From NCBI RefSeq assembly GCF_030272615.1, contig NC_081414.1:46298001-46362000 (forward strand): a stretch of DNA of 64,000 nt. Direction: 5' to 3'. The stretch's first letter is position 1, and the number at the start of each line of letters is the position of its first letter. This DNA is from Cryptomeria japonica. Taxonomy: Eukaryota; Streptophyta; Pinopsida; Cupressales; Cupressaceae. Made by a program: the position numbers and the translations under genes. The notes beneath the pieces were generated by a model, which did no database searches, was not told the DNA's origin, and saw only the letters and a list, made by a program, of their open reading frames with translations. Of the stretch, positions 36,858 through 48,098 are shown piece by piece.

Positions 36858-38392
36858 AATATGTGATTGAAACTTCATAAATATGATCACTATCATCTAA
36901 TTTGTGCCTTAAATTCTTTTTCCTCATTTTCTGATGTCCAAAATAAACAATAATGTATAATTAGCTCGTGAAACTGAAGAGATCTCATTACCAGAAAAAA
37001 GAGCTTCATTTAGACAATCACTCAACCATACCAAAAAAATAATTATTCCAAAAGAGGATCTTAGAGCATTCTTTAAAATTTAATACTTTTACTTCTAATT
37101 GGTAAATAAATATGAATTCCCACTAGTTCTTTGCTGAATTTCTAACTAATAAAAGCTTCTCCTAGTAGAGGTGAACATCTAACAAGAGATAATATAAATG
37201 GAATTCAGATACCTTTTTTTCCTCAAAACAAAAATATATAGTGTATAATCTAAAGGAATATCAAATCCAAAAGAATCTGAATTTTCAAGTAGATTTCCAG
37301 ATTTGAAGATACACAGTCTACAAAAGTATTACAATCTAAATGTTACCATTCAAGATCTTCACACTCTATGTTTAGCAGCAAATTACAGTGACTTGTTACT
37401 ATATTTTCATAACAACAATGACAAATATAAAAGCATACCACTGTCACTGATTTTAAATCTGCAAGATTAGATTTCAAAATTTTAAGACACTTGAAGGCTA
37501 CAAAGATGTTACAATCTGAATGTTATTATTCTTCAGATATGTTGTTTTATTTCACACACCACAAACAGTATTAGTCTGCAAATAAGTTTGTATAATCTCA
37601 ACACTGTCAATAATCTTTTGATGACTTGCTCATACCACCTTAAAAAGAACTCATTAGAAGAGATATGTCATGCTTTAAGATAGTGAAAAGTCACATCTTC
37701 AAAGGATAGAATAGAGAAAAAGAGTTTTAACAACATAGTCCAAGGACCGATACAAATGGAATAATGGTTTGTATAGTGAGAATTAACTATCATAAAGAAC
37801 AATATATTCTAAACCCAAAGCATATCACTGTCAAGAAATACAATCATCATGCTTATAAAGACTTCAATAAGTTCATGAGAACAAAGACAAAGGGGGGTTA
37901 TTATTGTCAAAGATCTTCATTGAATAATGCGGTAGTGATAATACAAAGCAACAATGAACTTTTGCAGTTCACAAAGCATATCTTAGTGAATCATTGTTTG
38001 ATATATAAAACAGTGAATCATCTAGAGTAGGTATAAGGCAGTAATAAACCATACCATGATAGTCATAGAGATAAAAGATTTTCTTGTAGTTATTACTGTG
38101 TCTAAGATAATGGCTATCTACAAAGATAGAGTAAAATACAGTCTAAGATAATGGCTATCTACAAAGACATTTCATCAAATGCTTGCCTTGTATTCATTAC
38201 TATTATAGGCACAACTGACAGTCACAATATAGCATGGTAACAAAGATTAAAGCTAACATATTCATATAGAAACTTTGTTCAAACATTAAAGCTTTGAAAA
38301 AAGTACTAGTTATAAGGTCTATATCCTTACAAAATAAAAGAGTCTTAAAACAACATAAAAGTCTTAAATAAAAAGTCATAAAATGGGGCTCA
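36858..38392 (-). other. CACTA sequence between the TNP2 stop and solo LTR G
   Basis: AT-rich, no credible gene. It holds a direct repeat of about 27 bases (GTCTAAGATAATGGC and onwards) at 38100-38126 and 38141-38167. In En/Spm the TNPD and TNPA products come from one transcript, so this stretch could be intronic. Confidence 0.5.
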
Positions 38393-39192
38393 TCAATAAT
38401 CATTTGCATTGCCAGTGAGATCAAAATCTTGATCACTAGTATCTGCATCTGCTTGATTTTATTCCTCGTCCTCAATTGAGAAATGTAATACATTCTCTCT
38501 CTCAATGTCTTCATTTGTAATCAAAATTTCTTCTTCAAATAGTCCCTCATTGTCTTCATCCACTTCTTCAAATGTTTCTTGTAAATTAGCATATTTCCCA
38601 TCAGGCATTACATCAACAACTTCCATGAATTTTCATTTTGAACGAGATTCTATTTGAATGGCATATGACCATCTTGTGCTTCTTGCATCATCAATTAGAA
38701 ATGAATAGTTAATTTGAAGAGGGGAAACATATGTCTCATCTATCTCTGATAAAAATTGTTGTGTATTTGCACGCACAAATCCATACTCATCAAATTGTAC
38801 CATGGATGCTTGGATCCACTTACATTTTAATAATATAGGACTATTTTCACCGAAATCCACTTAAATAATATCTTGGATGAATCTAACATAAAATTTCTTC
38901 TCATTTCCATGAAGAAATTTAGCACTAACAACACAATCACAATTAGTCTTTCCTTTGTCTTTTTCTTTCACTGTTAAGTGACTACCACAGGCCCACATTC
39001 CACTAAAATGAATAGCCCATAAATTTGAAGATTGTGAAAGTTCGCTTTCCTCTTTTATTATATCGAGACCTCCTGCTTTTGCATCATTGAATGCATTAGC
39101 AATCCATTCTTCAAATTTTGGAAAAGAATCACCTCCAATCAAATCATGACGTCTGTGCTTTTGAGGTCGATGTTGCATCCAAGTTTGATTGT
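38393..39192 (-). pseudogene. TNP2-like transposase, last exon
   Basis: It follows an inferred intron (donor CAG|GTAAAA at 39301-39296; acceptor near 39190) and ends at TGA 38393-38395. It encodes LWAIHFSGMWACGSHLTVKE, then, past one stop at 38861, ILLKCKWIQASMVQFDEYGF and YSFLIDDARSTRWSYAIQ, which correspond to the DUF4216-type region found at the C-terminus of plant TNP2 transposases. It finishes with an acidic tail (EEVDEDNEG). Two further in-frame stops lie in the tail. Confidence 0.8.
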
Positions 39193-39301
39193 CTTCTTCA
39201 TATTTTTTTATATAAAATAATGATGTATGAATAGTAAGATTAATAATATAAATGTGTAAATGCAATTGAGTAAATAAATTATTGTGTAATTTCTTTTTTA
39301 C

Positions 39302-40389
39302 CTGCACCACTTATTGAATGAAAATGTGTTTTGAAGAATAAAGGCATGTATTGCACTTCTTTCTTGATGTGATAGCTTGAAGCGACATCCATTGTCTTCT
39401 AATACTTCACCTGCAAATCTATCATCTCCATCATCATCTCATACACGTCGATTGACATTTTTAAAATCCTTCATATATTCTATGCAAAATCCCATGGCCT
39501 CTTGCGTTGAATATCCCTCAGACATTCTGCCTTCTGGTTTTGCCCTAGTATGGACAATTTTTTTCAAAACCTTCATATATTGTTCTATAGGATACACCCA
39601 TATCATTATTATTGGGCCACAATGCTCTAGTTCATATTCTAGATGTATCAAAAGATGCATAGAAATGTTAAAGATTGTTGGTGGAAATTCTCGTTCCAAT
39701 AGACAAAGGACTTCAAAAACCTCCTCCCTATCAAAGTTCAAAGGATCTAATACATGTAATCTCATTCTATTTAATATTAGGCCCAACCTTATAATTTCCA
39801 ATATTGGCCCCTTTGCCAAACTTGATATATTTACCATAATAGGTGAGATATTCTCGATTATGACATGATAGTCATGGGTCTTGAGGCCTCTTAAGCTATT
39901 AATGTCAGTTTGGCTTCTTGTGCTACTACTTACATATCCATTGGGAAAGCGAGTCTAAGACAACAACTGTAAGAATCGTGCATGTTGTTCCTTTGTCCAG
40001 ACGTAAGGAGAACCAAGTTTTCTATATTTTTCATTGTCATATTTTTCAACCCAAAGATTTTGATGAATCTTTATTTCTCGAAAGTCTTCACGTGATAAAA
40101 TAGTATCTAAGGCACCAAAAAGAGTTTCTATAATAGCATAGGGTTAATTTTTCTCAGTATGCATAAAGTCAACAATATACCTAATGGCTATATCCTTAAA
40201 GTATGACAACTTATACAATATGCACAACTGTTTTACATTGCTTTCATTACATGGATCATATCTACTACCCTCAATCCCATCATTTTCAAAAAATGACATT
40301 CTTTTATGTCCATACTCAATAATGTAATCACCTGTTACTAGCAATGGTGTTTCACAATTCTCTTCTTGACCATTGAAACATGTTTTTTG
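39302..40389 (-). pseudogene. TNP2-like transposase, C-terminal part of main exon (DUF4218 region)
   Basis: The frame continues from 48098-47869 across element D. It starts TGDYIIEYGHKRMSFF, then YIVDFMHTEKN (the conserved DVMHxEKN block of TNP2), and after a stop at 40144 runs through the DUF4218 region: FPPTIFNISMHLLIHLEYEL, HCGPIIMIWVYPIEQYMKVL and KPEGRMSEGYSTQEAMGFCI. It ends KWCR at the donor. Stops near 39953 and 39439 are single-base changes. The DUF4218 match to plant CACTA transposases is unambiguous by eye. Confidence 0.9.
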
Positions 40390-41483
40390 TGATGAATACT
40401 AAGAGGGGGCGGGGGGGGGGGTGGGGGGGGTGAATTAGTATGCCTAAGAACTTAACCAAACTCTTAAACAATTTTCCAGCAAACTAGTGTAGTAGTTTAA
40501 ACAACAAACTAGTTAAAACATAAATAAGCCAAATAGAAAATAGAGCATTCACACACAGAATCACAATCACCATAACACAAGATATTTTGACATGGAAACC
40601 CAAATGGGAAAAACCACGGTGAGTAAAACTCACAAGTCAACTATCTGCATAATAGTAACCAAACTGGTTAAGGCCTTACAATGTTCTTCACCAGAACAGA
40701 TCCTGTTAGGAATCCAGATCCTTGTTAGGAGATAAGTCCTAATAAAGACTACCCTGTTAAAGGATTTCAGATCCACGAATGTGAGCCACCTTGTTAGAGG
40801 ATTTTAGATTCGAAGAGATTAGAAATCAACAAGTAAATGATCTAGAAGATAGCACAAAATGCTTGATTAGATCCTTGACGGTTCTCTGTTAATGCATTAC
40901 AACATTACTTCAGTCTTCTATCCTTTGCACTCACAAGATTTGTAGTGAGATACCTATTTTGCATGGACCTAATCTACTCTACAATACTCACACACATCAA
41001 TCCTTCAAAACCCTAGACATGATGTCCTCATATAGGAATCTGATTTCATGTCATTCCAATAAGATTAGACTACAATTTCCTAGGTATAGTGCATCTAGAC
41101 ATATTTGGTAACACGACACAGAAACACCATCTAAAGTGTCGATGGATGATAACTCATCACACTTTACAATTACACCAGTTTGGCACAGTATACTGATTAC
41201 TGGTTTAACAAATAAGACTGGAAAACTAGAACATAATGTTCAGATCAGAAGATTAACCATTGCTAGGGGTCTTCATTCCACTTGAGGTCTTCATACTGCT
41301 ACGACCGATAAGCTTCTTCTTCAAAACACTGATAGTCTTCAACAAATAAAGACTATACATACAATGACATATAATACCGGTGTGAACAACACAACACATA
41401 TTACCGGTGGAGAATAACTCATACATAAAATAAGTGTGTTCATCAATGACAATCACAACTTAGACATCATCAAAATACCAACA
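40390..41483 (-). repeat. 3' LTR of D
   Basis: The plus-strand left end is TGATGAATACTAAGAGGG with a long G-rich run; the right end is ATACCAACA, followed by the polypurine tract ATCTCCCCCTTTTG. Length 1,094 bp. Confidence 0.9.
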
Positions 41484-41834
41484 ATCTCCCCCTTTTGTAT
41501 TGATGGAAACACTTAGGAAAATTTTGCAATCTAAGTGCTTACAAAATAAAAATAGATTCCATAATCAAAATTACTCCCCCTAAGCATATACACTCCTCCC
41601 TTTGCAAAAATTACAAGTATGTGCATGAAATTTTCAATACTACTCCCCCTTTGCCAACAATGACAAAGTAATGCAAACACTCCCTATTTCACCAAAATTT
41701 ACCATAGTGATATTGCATAAAACAGAGTATATGTTCATGACAATAAAGAGTAAAACTTCTCAAAAATAGATTTAAAGTTTTTCAGAAAATTCTTCATGTC
41801 TGAAGACCATGAATCAAGAAGTGAGGCAACAATT
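41484..41834 (-). other. 3' region and polypurine tracts of D
   Basis: On the plus strand, CTCCCCC blocks occur at 41486, about 41574 and about 41642. The first touches the LTR; the third (CTACTCCCCCTTTGCC) is the distal copy. No gene is present. Confidence 0.8.
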
Positions 41835-44800
41835 TCACTCTTTTTCTTCATCTAGAAGGCTAATTATTCCATTGCATTGATGGTGCTCATCTCCTATGTT
41901 ACAGTAATAGCTTCCAAGTTTAGGAAGCACTTCTGAAGAACTTGCAATCTTGGTAATAGAAGCAACTAGAGCTCCTACAGATCTTGAGTCTGCTTGTAGA
42001 TCTTGGATCAATCTTTGCAATCTGACGCCGGTGAGTGTGAATAGTCTGTCCATACACTATGAACGAATCATATGGTAATTTGAAGTTGTTGATATAGTTC
42101 TTTAACTATGATTGGAGTTGACTCTTCTGTTGCAGAGCATCTTCACAAAATAGGTGAGGTTGGCTGATTTTGCTCAAGAGTAGGTTGCCTTCACCCATAG
42201 CTAAACTTATATCATCCTTCTGTTTAAGTAGTTTTCCTTTGTCTATGTCCATTTGCTTTACTAATGAAGCTTTTAGAGATTTTTCATGCTTCTTCTCTAT
42301 AGAAATCTGGGCAACATTTTCTAAAGATTATACTTGATCATCTACCACTATGCAAAGAAGTTTTAACTTGGCCAATGAGGAATCGGTACTAGGAAGGTTA
42401 GTATCAGGAATTAGATTGGAAAGAGTATCAACAAAAAACTGAATGACATCCTATTCTTTCTTTTTCCTCAGTTCTTCCAATCTGACCTGCGCTAGTTGAC
42501 TGCTCCTAAGTAGCTCACTTTCATCAACCAATTGAGTAAGACAGGTAAGAGTCAAATCTATGGGACCAATGGGATCAACCTTCTTGGCTTGATCTTTGGT
42601 TGCCTTAGGATTCTATCCTCCTTCCTTTGCCTTGATCTCCTCTTGTCTTTTCTTCTTCCTTCTTCTTTTTCCTTGGCTACCTTGGCGGTCTTCTCTTTCT
42701 CCTCTTCCACTCTCTTCTTCTCTTCTTTTTTCTTCTACTCTTCTTCCCTCTTTTTCTCTTCTTCCTTTTTCTTATCATCTTCCTTCTTCTTCTCCTCTTC
42801 CTCCTCCTTCTTCTCATCTTCTTTCTTCTTCTCCCCTACTTCCTTCTCTGCTCTCTCTTTCTCTTGTCTCGCTTTCTCCGCTTTCTCTTTCTCCTATTTT
42901 TCTTTCTTTTCTTTCTCTTTTACTAGTTTCTCTTTTTCCTATTTCTCTTTTGTTGCTTTCTCATCCTTTTCTTTCTCTACTCCTTTTCAACTTTCTCCTT
43001 CTCTGGAGTGGTGTCCTCAACATCAGTGGGTTCATTTTGATATGATATTCTTTCACCCAGACTATCAAAGATTTCATCCAGTTTGGTTGTGGATAGGTCA
43101 GGCTCTTTCTTAGCCTATCAATTAGCTTTGGATACTTTCTACATTTTGACAACTGCTCTAACTTGCAGATGAGTGTCTTTTTCCACTTCAGAGGTTTTAC
43201 CACTGAGTAGTTGAAGTCTTCTTTTTCGCATGGAAAAGATGCCTTTGTATCGATTAAGAATCTCATATAATTCTCAATTACAGGCATCAGGAAAATATTG
43301 GGAAAAGATTTCTTCCCTAATTTCTTTGTCCTTTTCAATGATAATGCATCATTTATTATCCAAATAATTATACAAAGAATTAGGAACAACAAGTTTGATG
43401 TCAATCGGAGACTAATCATTATCACACAAATATTTAATGAAATCTAGCTCTACTTCCTTTTCACTATTGCTAAGATCATCAAAATAATCCTTTAGATCGT
43501 CAAGTACTTTCCTTTTAAAATTCTTCATAATTCTTTGAAAGTGAGTCATATGTTGGTAAGAAGCAACATGTATATTTACCGGTGCAGAGGTTGCTGGTAC
43601 ATTACCGGTGGACTTCATCTTCTTGCTTGATTGCCTTGTCTTCTTCATTTCTACCTTCGGTTCAGTGTCTTCTGAATCCGGTGAATTATTCTTGGTTTTT
43701 CTCTTTATTTTGAATACCTTTGGTGGAATATCCTCTGATTTCTTTCTAGCTAGTGACCTCTTGGTCACTCTAGGACTCACAATAGATGTAACCTGATGGC
43801 ACTACTTTACCCTTTTTCTGCTTCGGTACTTCAATAGATTTGATCCTCTCAGAGTAAGTACTGGTCCTCTTCTTCTTTGGATCTAGTGGTGAATAGACTA
43901 GGGTAGAGGCATACCCTATGAGTATATCATTTACCACTTCATAGCCATAGGCTCAACTTCATCTTCTCTAGGCTCAACTGCTTCCATTATGCACTGATCC
44001 ACTTTGATTGTGAAACAGATATCCTCTTCATACTTTTTAATCAGATCACCTAATATTCTCATTCTCTGGTTCATCTTTAGTCTGAACTCATCAAAATACC
44101 TGTTCAGAGTCTCCGGATGCGCAGTTCCCACTACTTGCAAACTCTCGTTTATTTGTCTGGAAATTGATAGGTCACTCAACCATTGAACATCACCAACTCT
44201 TGGAAAATATCCTTGAAAATAGAAAAACAAATCGACAAGCAGTTGACCAAACTTAAACCTCATAGTTTTGTCCACTTTGATGGACTTCAGGTTCTCCATG
44301 AGTTGTTTCTGCATGCAGGTACATAAGTCACATTCTGCATTCTCCTTGATCATCCTATAAGAAGCATGCACCCCAGCTGTAGGAACATAATTCATTCTAC
44401 TAGCATAGAATATTCTATACCCAATTACCATGCACACATATTTCACCAAGTCATCTTTAATGGTGTTTACAGTCATTACCTACTGGTCGCTCACAAAACC
44501 GGTGAGCTCTGTCACTTTGGTTTTGGTGATCTTGCAAAAAATGGGAACTTCTCCAACATTACAAAAATCAGTTATGACATGAATTGCCTTTGGTGTAATA
44601 TCATGGGTTCACTCAAGGTACATCTTATCACCATGAAACCTACTAAGAATAATCCTAATGTGTTCTTCTATAAATTCCTTGAGAAAATATACTGCATTGT
44701 GAAGTTTCTTCTTCTCGATTACGTTGTACTCAGGTTTAATCTTCTTTTCATTTCCACAGAATAGACTCAGCTAGGAGTGAATCACTAGAGACCCTAGGTC

Positions 44801-44956
44801 TTCTAGTTTGCAATCAATATATCCTGAAACATCCCCTTCGATAATGATCCAATAGGAATTTGAGATAGGGCATTGTACTTCACCTTCCTCCTAAGAAACT
44901 TAGATGATTCCTCAAGTTCGGTAGAACTAGAAGGGATTTCAGATGTAGAGCCATAT
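41835..44956 (-). pseudogene. ORF2 of element D, unknown non-pol protein with Lys/Glu repeat
   Basis: Degraded, about 1,040 codons. A start near 44956 (Met-Ala, then STSE after a slip) leads through ITPKAIHVITDF to the open piece 44476-43931, which aligns with ORF2 of C and B around ILGDLIKKYEEDICFTIKVD. The next piece, 43780-43412, begins MSPRVTKRSLARKKSED and is basic. From about 43000 down to 42640 the minus strand is almost pure Lys/Glu codons, a low-complexity helix. The coiled-coil tail ends near 41835. The function is unknown; the shared N-terminal block and position define it as the same ORF2. Confidence 0.7.
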
Positions 44957-45489
44957 CAAGATAATTCCAAATGATAAGAGTGATTTGACAAAAAATACCT
45001 TATTATTCCAAACTAGGGTTCGCTGATGTTGAACACAACACACTTCTCCAAAAGCTTGTTTTACCACTCTGACCTCCACTCTAAATGACTGCAAAAATCT
45101 TGTGCAAAATATCTTCCTAAATTCTTTTGAATGCAAGATGAATCACTCTTGTTGCTTTGCTGAAGCTAGAGAAATTCTTCTTTGAAAATAGGTAAGTAAA
45201 AAATGATGACGAAAGTCACTTTTAAATATGCTCCTACCTACCATAATAAATGCACCACCGTTAGGGCACAAACCCTAACTTTTCCTTTTACCACTTTGTT
45301 TCTTCTGTCGGTCAACAGGTAAGCAATACCAATAAAGGCACTTTACTGCTATACTCCAGGGGTTTGATACATTGTTACCGATATGTTCCCCCTAATATTT
45401 TTAAGCTCAGGTTGCCAGTTCAGGGATCTCCACACTAGGTTTAGATAATAGTACATCTTGTGGCTTCTCTTCAAATTTCTTTTTTCCAA

Positions 45490-46686
45490 GTTTTATCCAT
45501 ATCAAATGGTTTCAACATTGATCTTCCCTTCTGGGTCAACTGGTATGTCTTCTGATGGATTCTTTCTTAGTCTGCATGCTCTGGAAGTGTGTCCCAGTTT
45601 GTTGCAATGATAGCATACCATACCAGGTGTTCTCCATGGTCTAGTGTTCACATTTCAATTCTTCCTTTTGCATGTTGCAGTAGTGTGACCGCTACCATGA
45701 CAGATTAAATAGGTTTCTCTCCAACTATTTGCTGCTCCATAACCATTTGACTAGCGGTCATAGGTTCTGTATCAGTTTGGGTTCCGATTCATAGGATGTT
45801 TTGGGACAATTCCTTTAGATCTTGGTGCATAACTTCTAAAGTTGGTCATAACTGACCTGCACTCAAAAGCTCTATGCCCAAACTTGTTGCATGCATAACA
45901 GTGACCATTAAATCTACCAGTTCTAGCCACATTATTTTGTATATAAGGAAAATTATTGTAAGCCTTGCTCCTACATACATTAACAGTATGTCCTTATGAA
46001 AATTGAAGCATACAAGTTTAAACTTTGACTGACCTTTTCTCTTACTATTGTTCTTAGGTGTTGATTGCTCCTTTGGTGCATCACTCTTGGCTCCAAAGGT
46101 TTCACCTTCCTCATATGCAAAGAAACTAATTCCAGTGGTATCCTTTGATGGCTTCACTGATTCCATCTTTTGTTCTAGTTTAGCAGCACTCCAGTTGAAC
46201 TTTGAAAGTATCTCCTTTGATTCAACAATTTCCTTGGAAAGAGCATCATTGGTTTTCATCAAAGTTTCATTTTGAGAGATAGCAATATTGAGGTATGCTT
46301 TTATTTCTTCTTTCTCTTCACTACCCTCTTGCAAATGAGCGATGATGGTACCAATCTCTTGTTTCAACTTAGAGATCTCACGCTCCTTGTCCTTCACTAA
46401 GTCTTCAACTTTTCTTCTATTTTCTAGCTCTTGACTCATCCTCATAGTCAATCCTTCCAACTCCCTCCTTAGGTTAGTTTTGGATTTATTTAGTTTCTCC
46501 ACTTCTCCAACTAGGGCCTCCATGTTTGCTTCATTGAAAGAGCTATTTTCTATAAATTCCATCAATTGCTCAGCAAGTTCTCTTCTCTTGGAAAAGAGGC
46601 TTTATACTTTATTTTGAGTTCATCATAGGCTCTCTCAGACTTAGTCAGACGGTGAGTGAGTTCCCTCATGCTCTATTCCCCCATAT
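45490..46686 (-). pseudogene. Gag-like coiled-coil and zinc-knuckle protein of element D
   Basis: A frame from about 46686 with a slip near 46570. The stretch 46565 to about 46030 is open, coiled-coil rich (LTMRMSQELENRRKVEDLVK resembles the same place in B and C). Past a slip near 46010 there are at least three CCHC knuckles, including CYACNKFGHRAFEC and CYHCNKLGHTSRAC. Same layout as the gag of B and C. Confidence 0.78.
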
Positions 46687-46720
46687 CTCCTTCCAAGTGG
46701 TCAGACTTATAGAAAGGTTG

Positions 46721-46733
46721 GCTTTGATACCAA
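46721..46733 (-). other. Primer binding site of D
   Basis: The minus strand reads TTGGTATCAAAGC next to the 5' LTR, one base off the usual initiator-Met site. Confidence 0.88.
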
Positions 46734-46734
46734 G

Positions 46735-47868
46735 TGATGAATACTAAGAGGGGGGGTGAATTAGTATTCCTAAGAACTTAACCAAACTCTTAAACAATTT
46801 TCCAGTAGACTAGTGTAGTAGTTTAAACAACAAACTAGTTAAAACATAAATAAGCCAAATAGAAAATAGAGCATTCACCCACAGAAGCACAATCACCATA
46901 ACACAAGATATTTTGACGTGGAAACCCAAATGGGAAAAACCATGGTGAGTAAAACTCACAAGTCAGCTATCTACAGAATAGTAACCAGACCAGTTAAGGC
47001 CTTACAATGTTCTTCACTAGAACAGATCTTGTTAGGAACCCAGATCTCTATTAGGAGATAAGTCTTGTTAAAGACTACCCTGTTAAAGGATTTTAGATCC
47101 ACGATTGTGAACCACCTTATTAGAGGATTTACAATAGGCTTGGTTGGGCCTACCTGGTTAAGGGTTTCAGACTTGTGGAAGAGATTAGTAATCAACAAGT
47201 GAATGATCTAGAAGATAGCACAGAATGCTTGATTAGATCCTTGATAGTTCTCCGTTAATGCATTATAGCATTACTTCAGTCTTCTATCCTTTGCACTCAC
47301 GAGCTCTGTAGTGAGATACCTATTTCAATCAGACCTAATATTCTCTACAATACTTGCACACATCAATCCTTCAAAACCCTAGACATGATGTCCTCATATA
47401 GGAATCTGATTTCATGTCGGTCCAATAAGATTAGACTACAATTTCCTAGGTACAGTGCATCTAGACATATTTGGTAACACGACACAAAAACACCGCTAAA
47501 GTGTCGGTGGATGATAACTCATCATACTTTACAATTATACTAGTTTGGCATAGTATACTGATTACTGGTTTAACAAATAAGACTGGAAAACTGGAACATA
47601 ATGTTCCGATCAAAAGATTAACTATTGCTAGGGGTCTTCATTCCGCTTGAGGTCTTCATACCACTTGAGGTCTTCATACCACTACGACCGGTAAGCTTCT
47701 TCTTCAAAACACCGATAGTCTTCAACAAATAAAGACTATACATACAATGGCATATAATATCGGTGTGAACAACATAACACATATTACCGATGGAGAATAA
47801 CTCATACATAAAATAAGTGTGTGTCCATCAATGACAACCACAACTTAGACATCATCAAAATACCAACG
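46735..47868 (-). repeat. 5' LTR of D
   Basis: It matches 40390-41483 with an extra block near 47125-47170. The right end reads ATACCAACG, so the terminal TG of the minus strand became CG. Length 1,134 bp. GACCACTTGAGGTCTTCAT-like words repeat at 47641-47685. Confidence 0.9.
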
Positions 47869-48098
47869 TTTTGTTGATGATGTGGATGATCCATTTTAAG
47901 GTAAGCATGATGTCCATAATAAATACACTTATGCAAACTTCTTGAGGGCCTCACAAAATCCTTAAAGTTGCAAGCATGACATCCATGGTATCCATGTACA
48001 AAGAGACCAGATAATGTGTCATACACAGGAAGATCATGAGTTGTAAACAATAAAGAAGCTCTTAAAGTGAATTTGATTGAATAACCATCCCTTAAATA
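47869..48098 (-). pseudogene. TNP2-like transposase, segment between D and I
   Basis: One open segment: YSIKFTLRASLLFTTHDLPV, then GLFVHGYHGCHACNF and YLKMDHPHHQQ. It corresponds to the conserved FTLRAxLLWTINDFPAY and GKxACPxC blocks of plant TNP2 transposases. AAATA at 48094-48098 and TTTTG at 47869-47873 are target copies of I and D. The reading frame passes through both junctions once the insertions are removed. Confidence 0.9.

Larger units (their letters stand above)
40390..47868 (-). mobile_element. Pol-less LTR retrotransposon D, complete with both LTRs
   Basis: 5' LTR 46735-47868, primer site 46721-46733, gag-like frame about 45490-46686, ORF2 about 41835-44956, 3' region with two or three purine blocks, 3' LTR 40390-41483. 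It is flanked by TTTTG at 40385-40389 and 47869-47873. The target is the TNP2 gene; removing D plus one TTTTG rejoins the frame. No pol motif was found. Confidence 0.9.

Noticed and set aside
39377-39868. 163-residue plus-strand frame
   Set aside because: It lies opposite the DUF4218 region of the TNP2-like transposase, which matches a known family.
42532-43113. Long plus-strand frame rich in Ser/Phe, looking like a membrane protein
   Set aside because: It is the complement of the Lys/Glu-rich coding strand of ORF2 in element D; the minus strand has the homologous frame.
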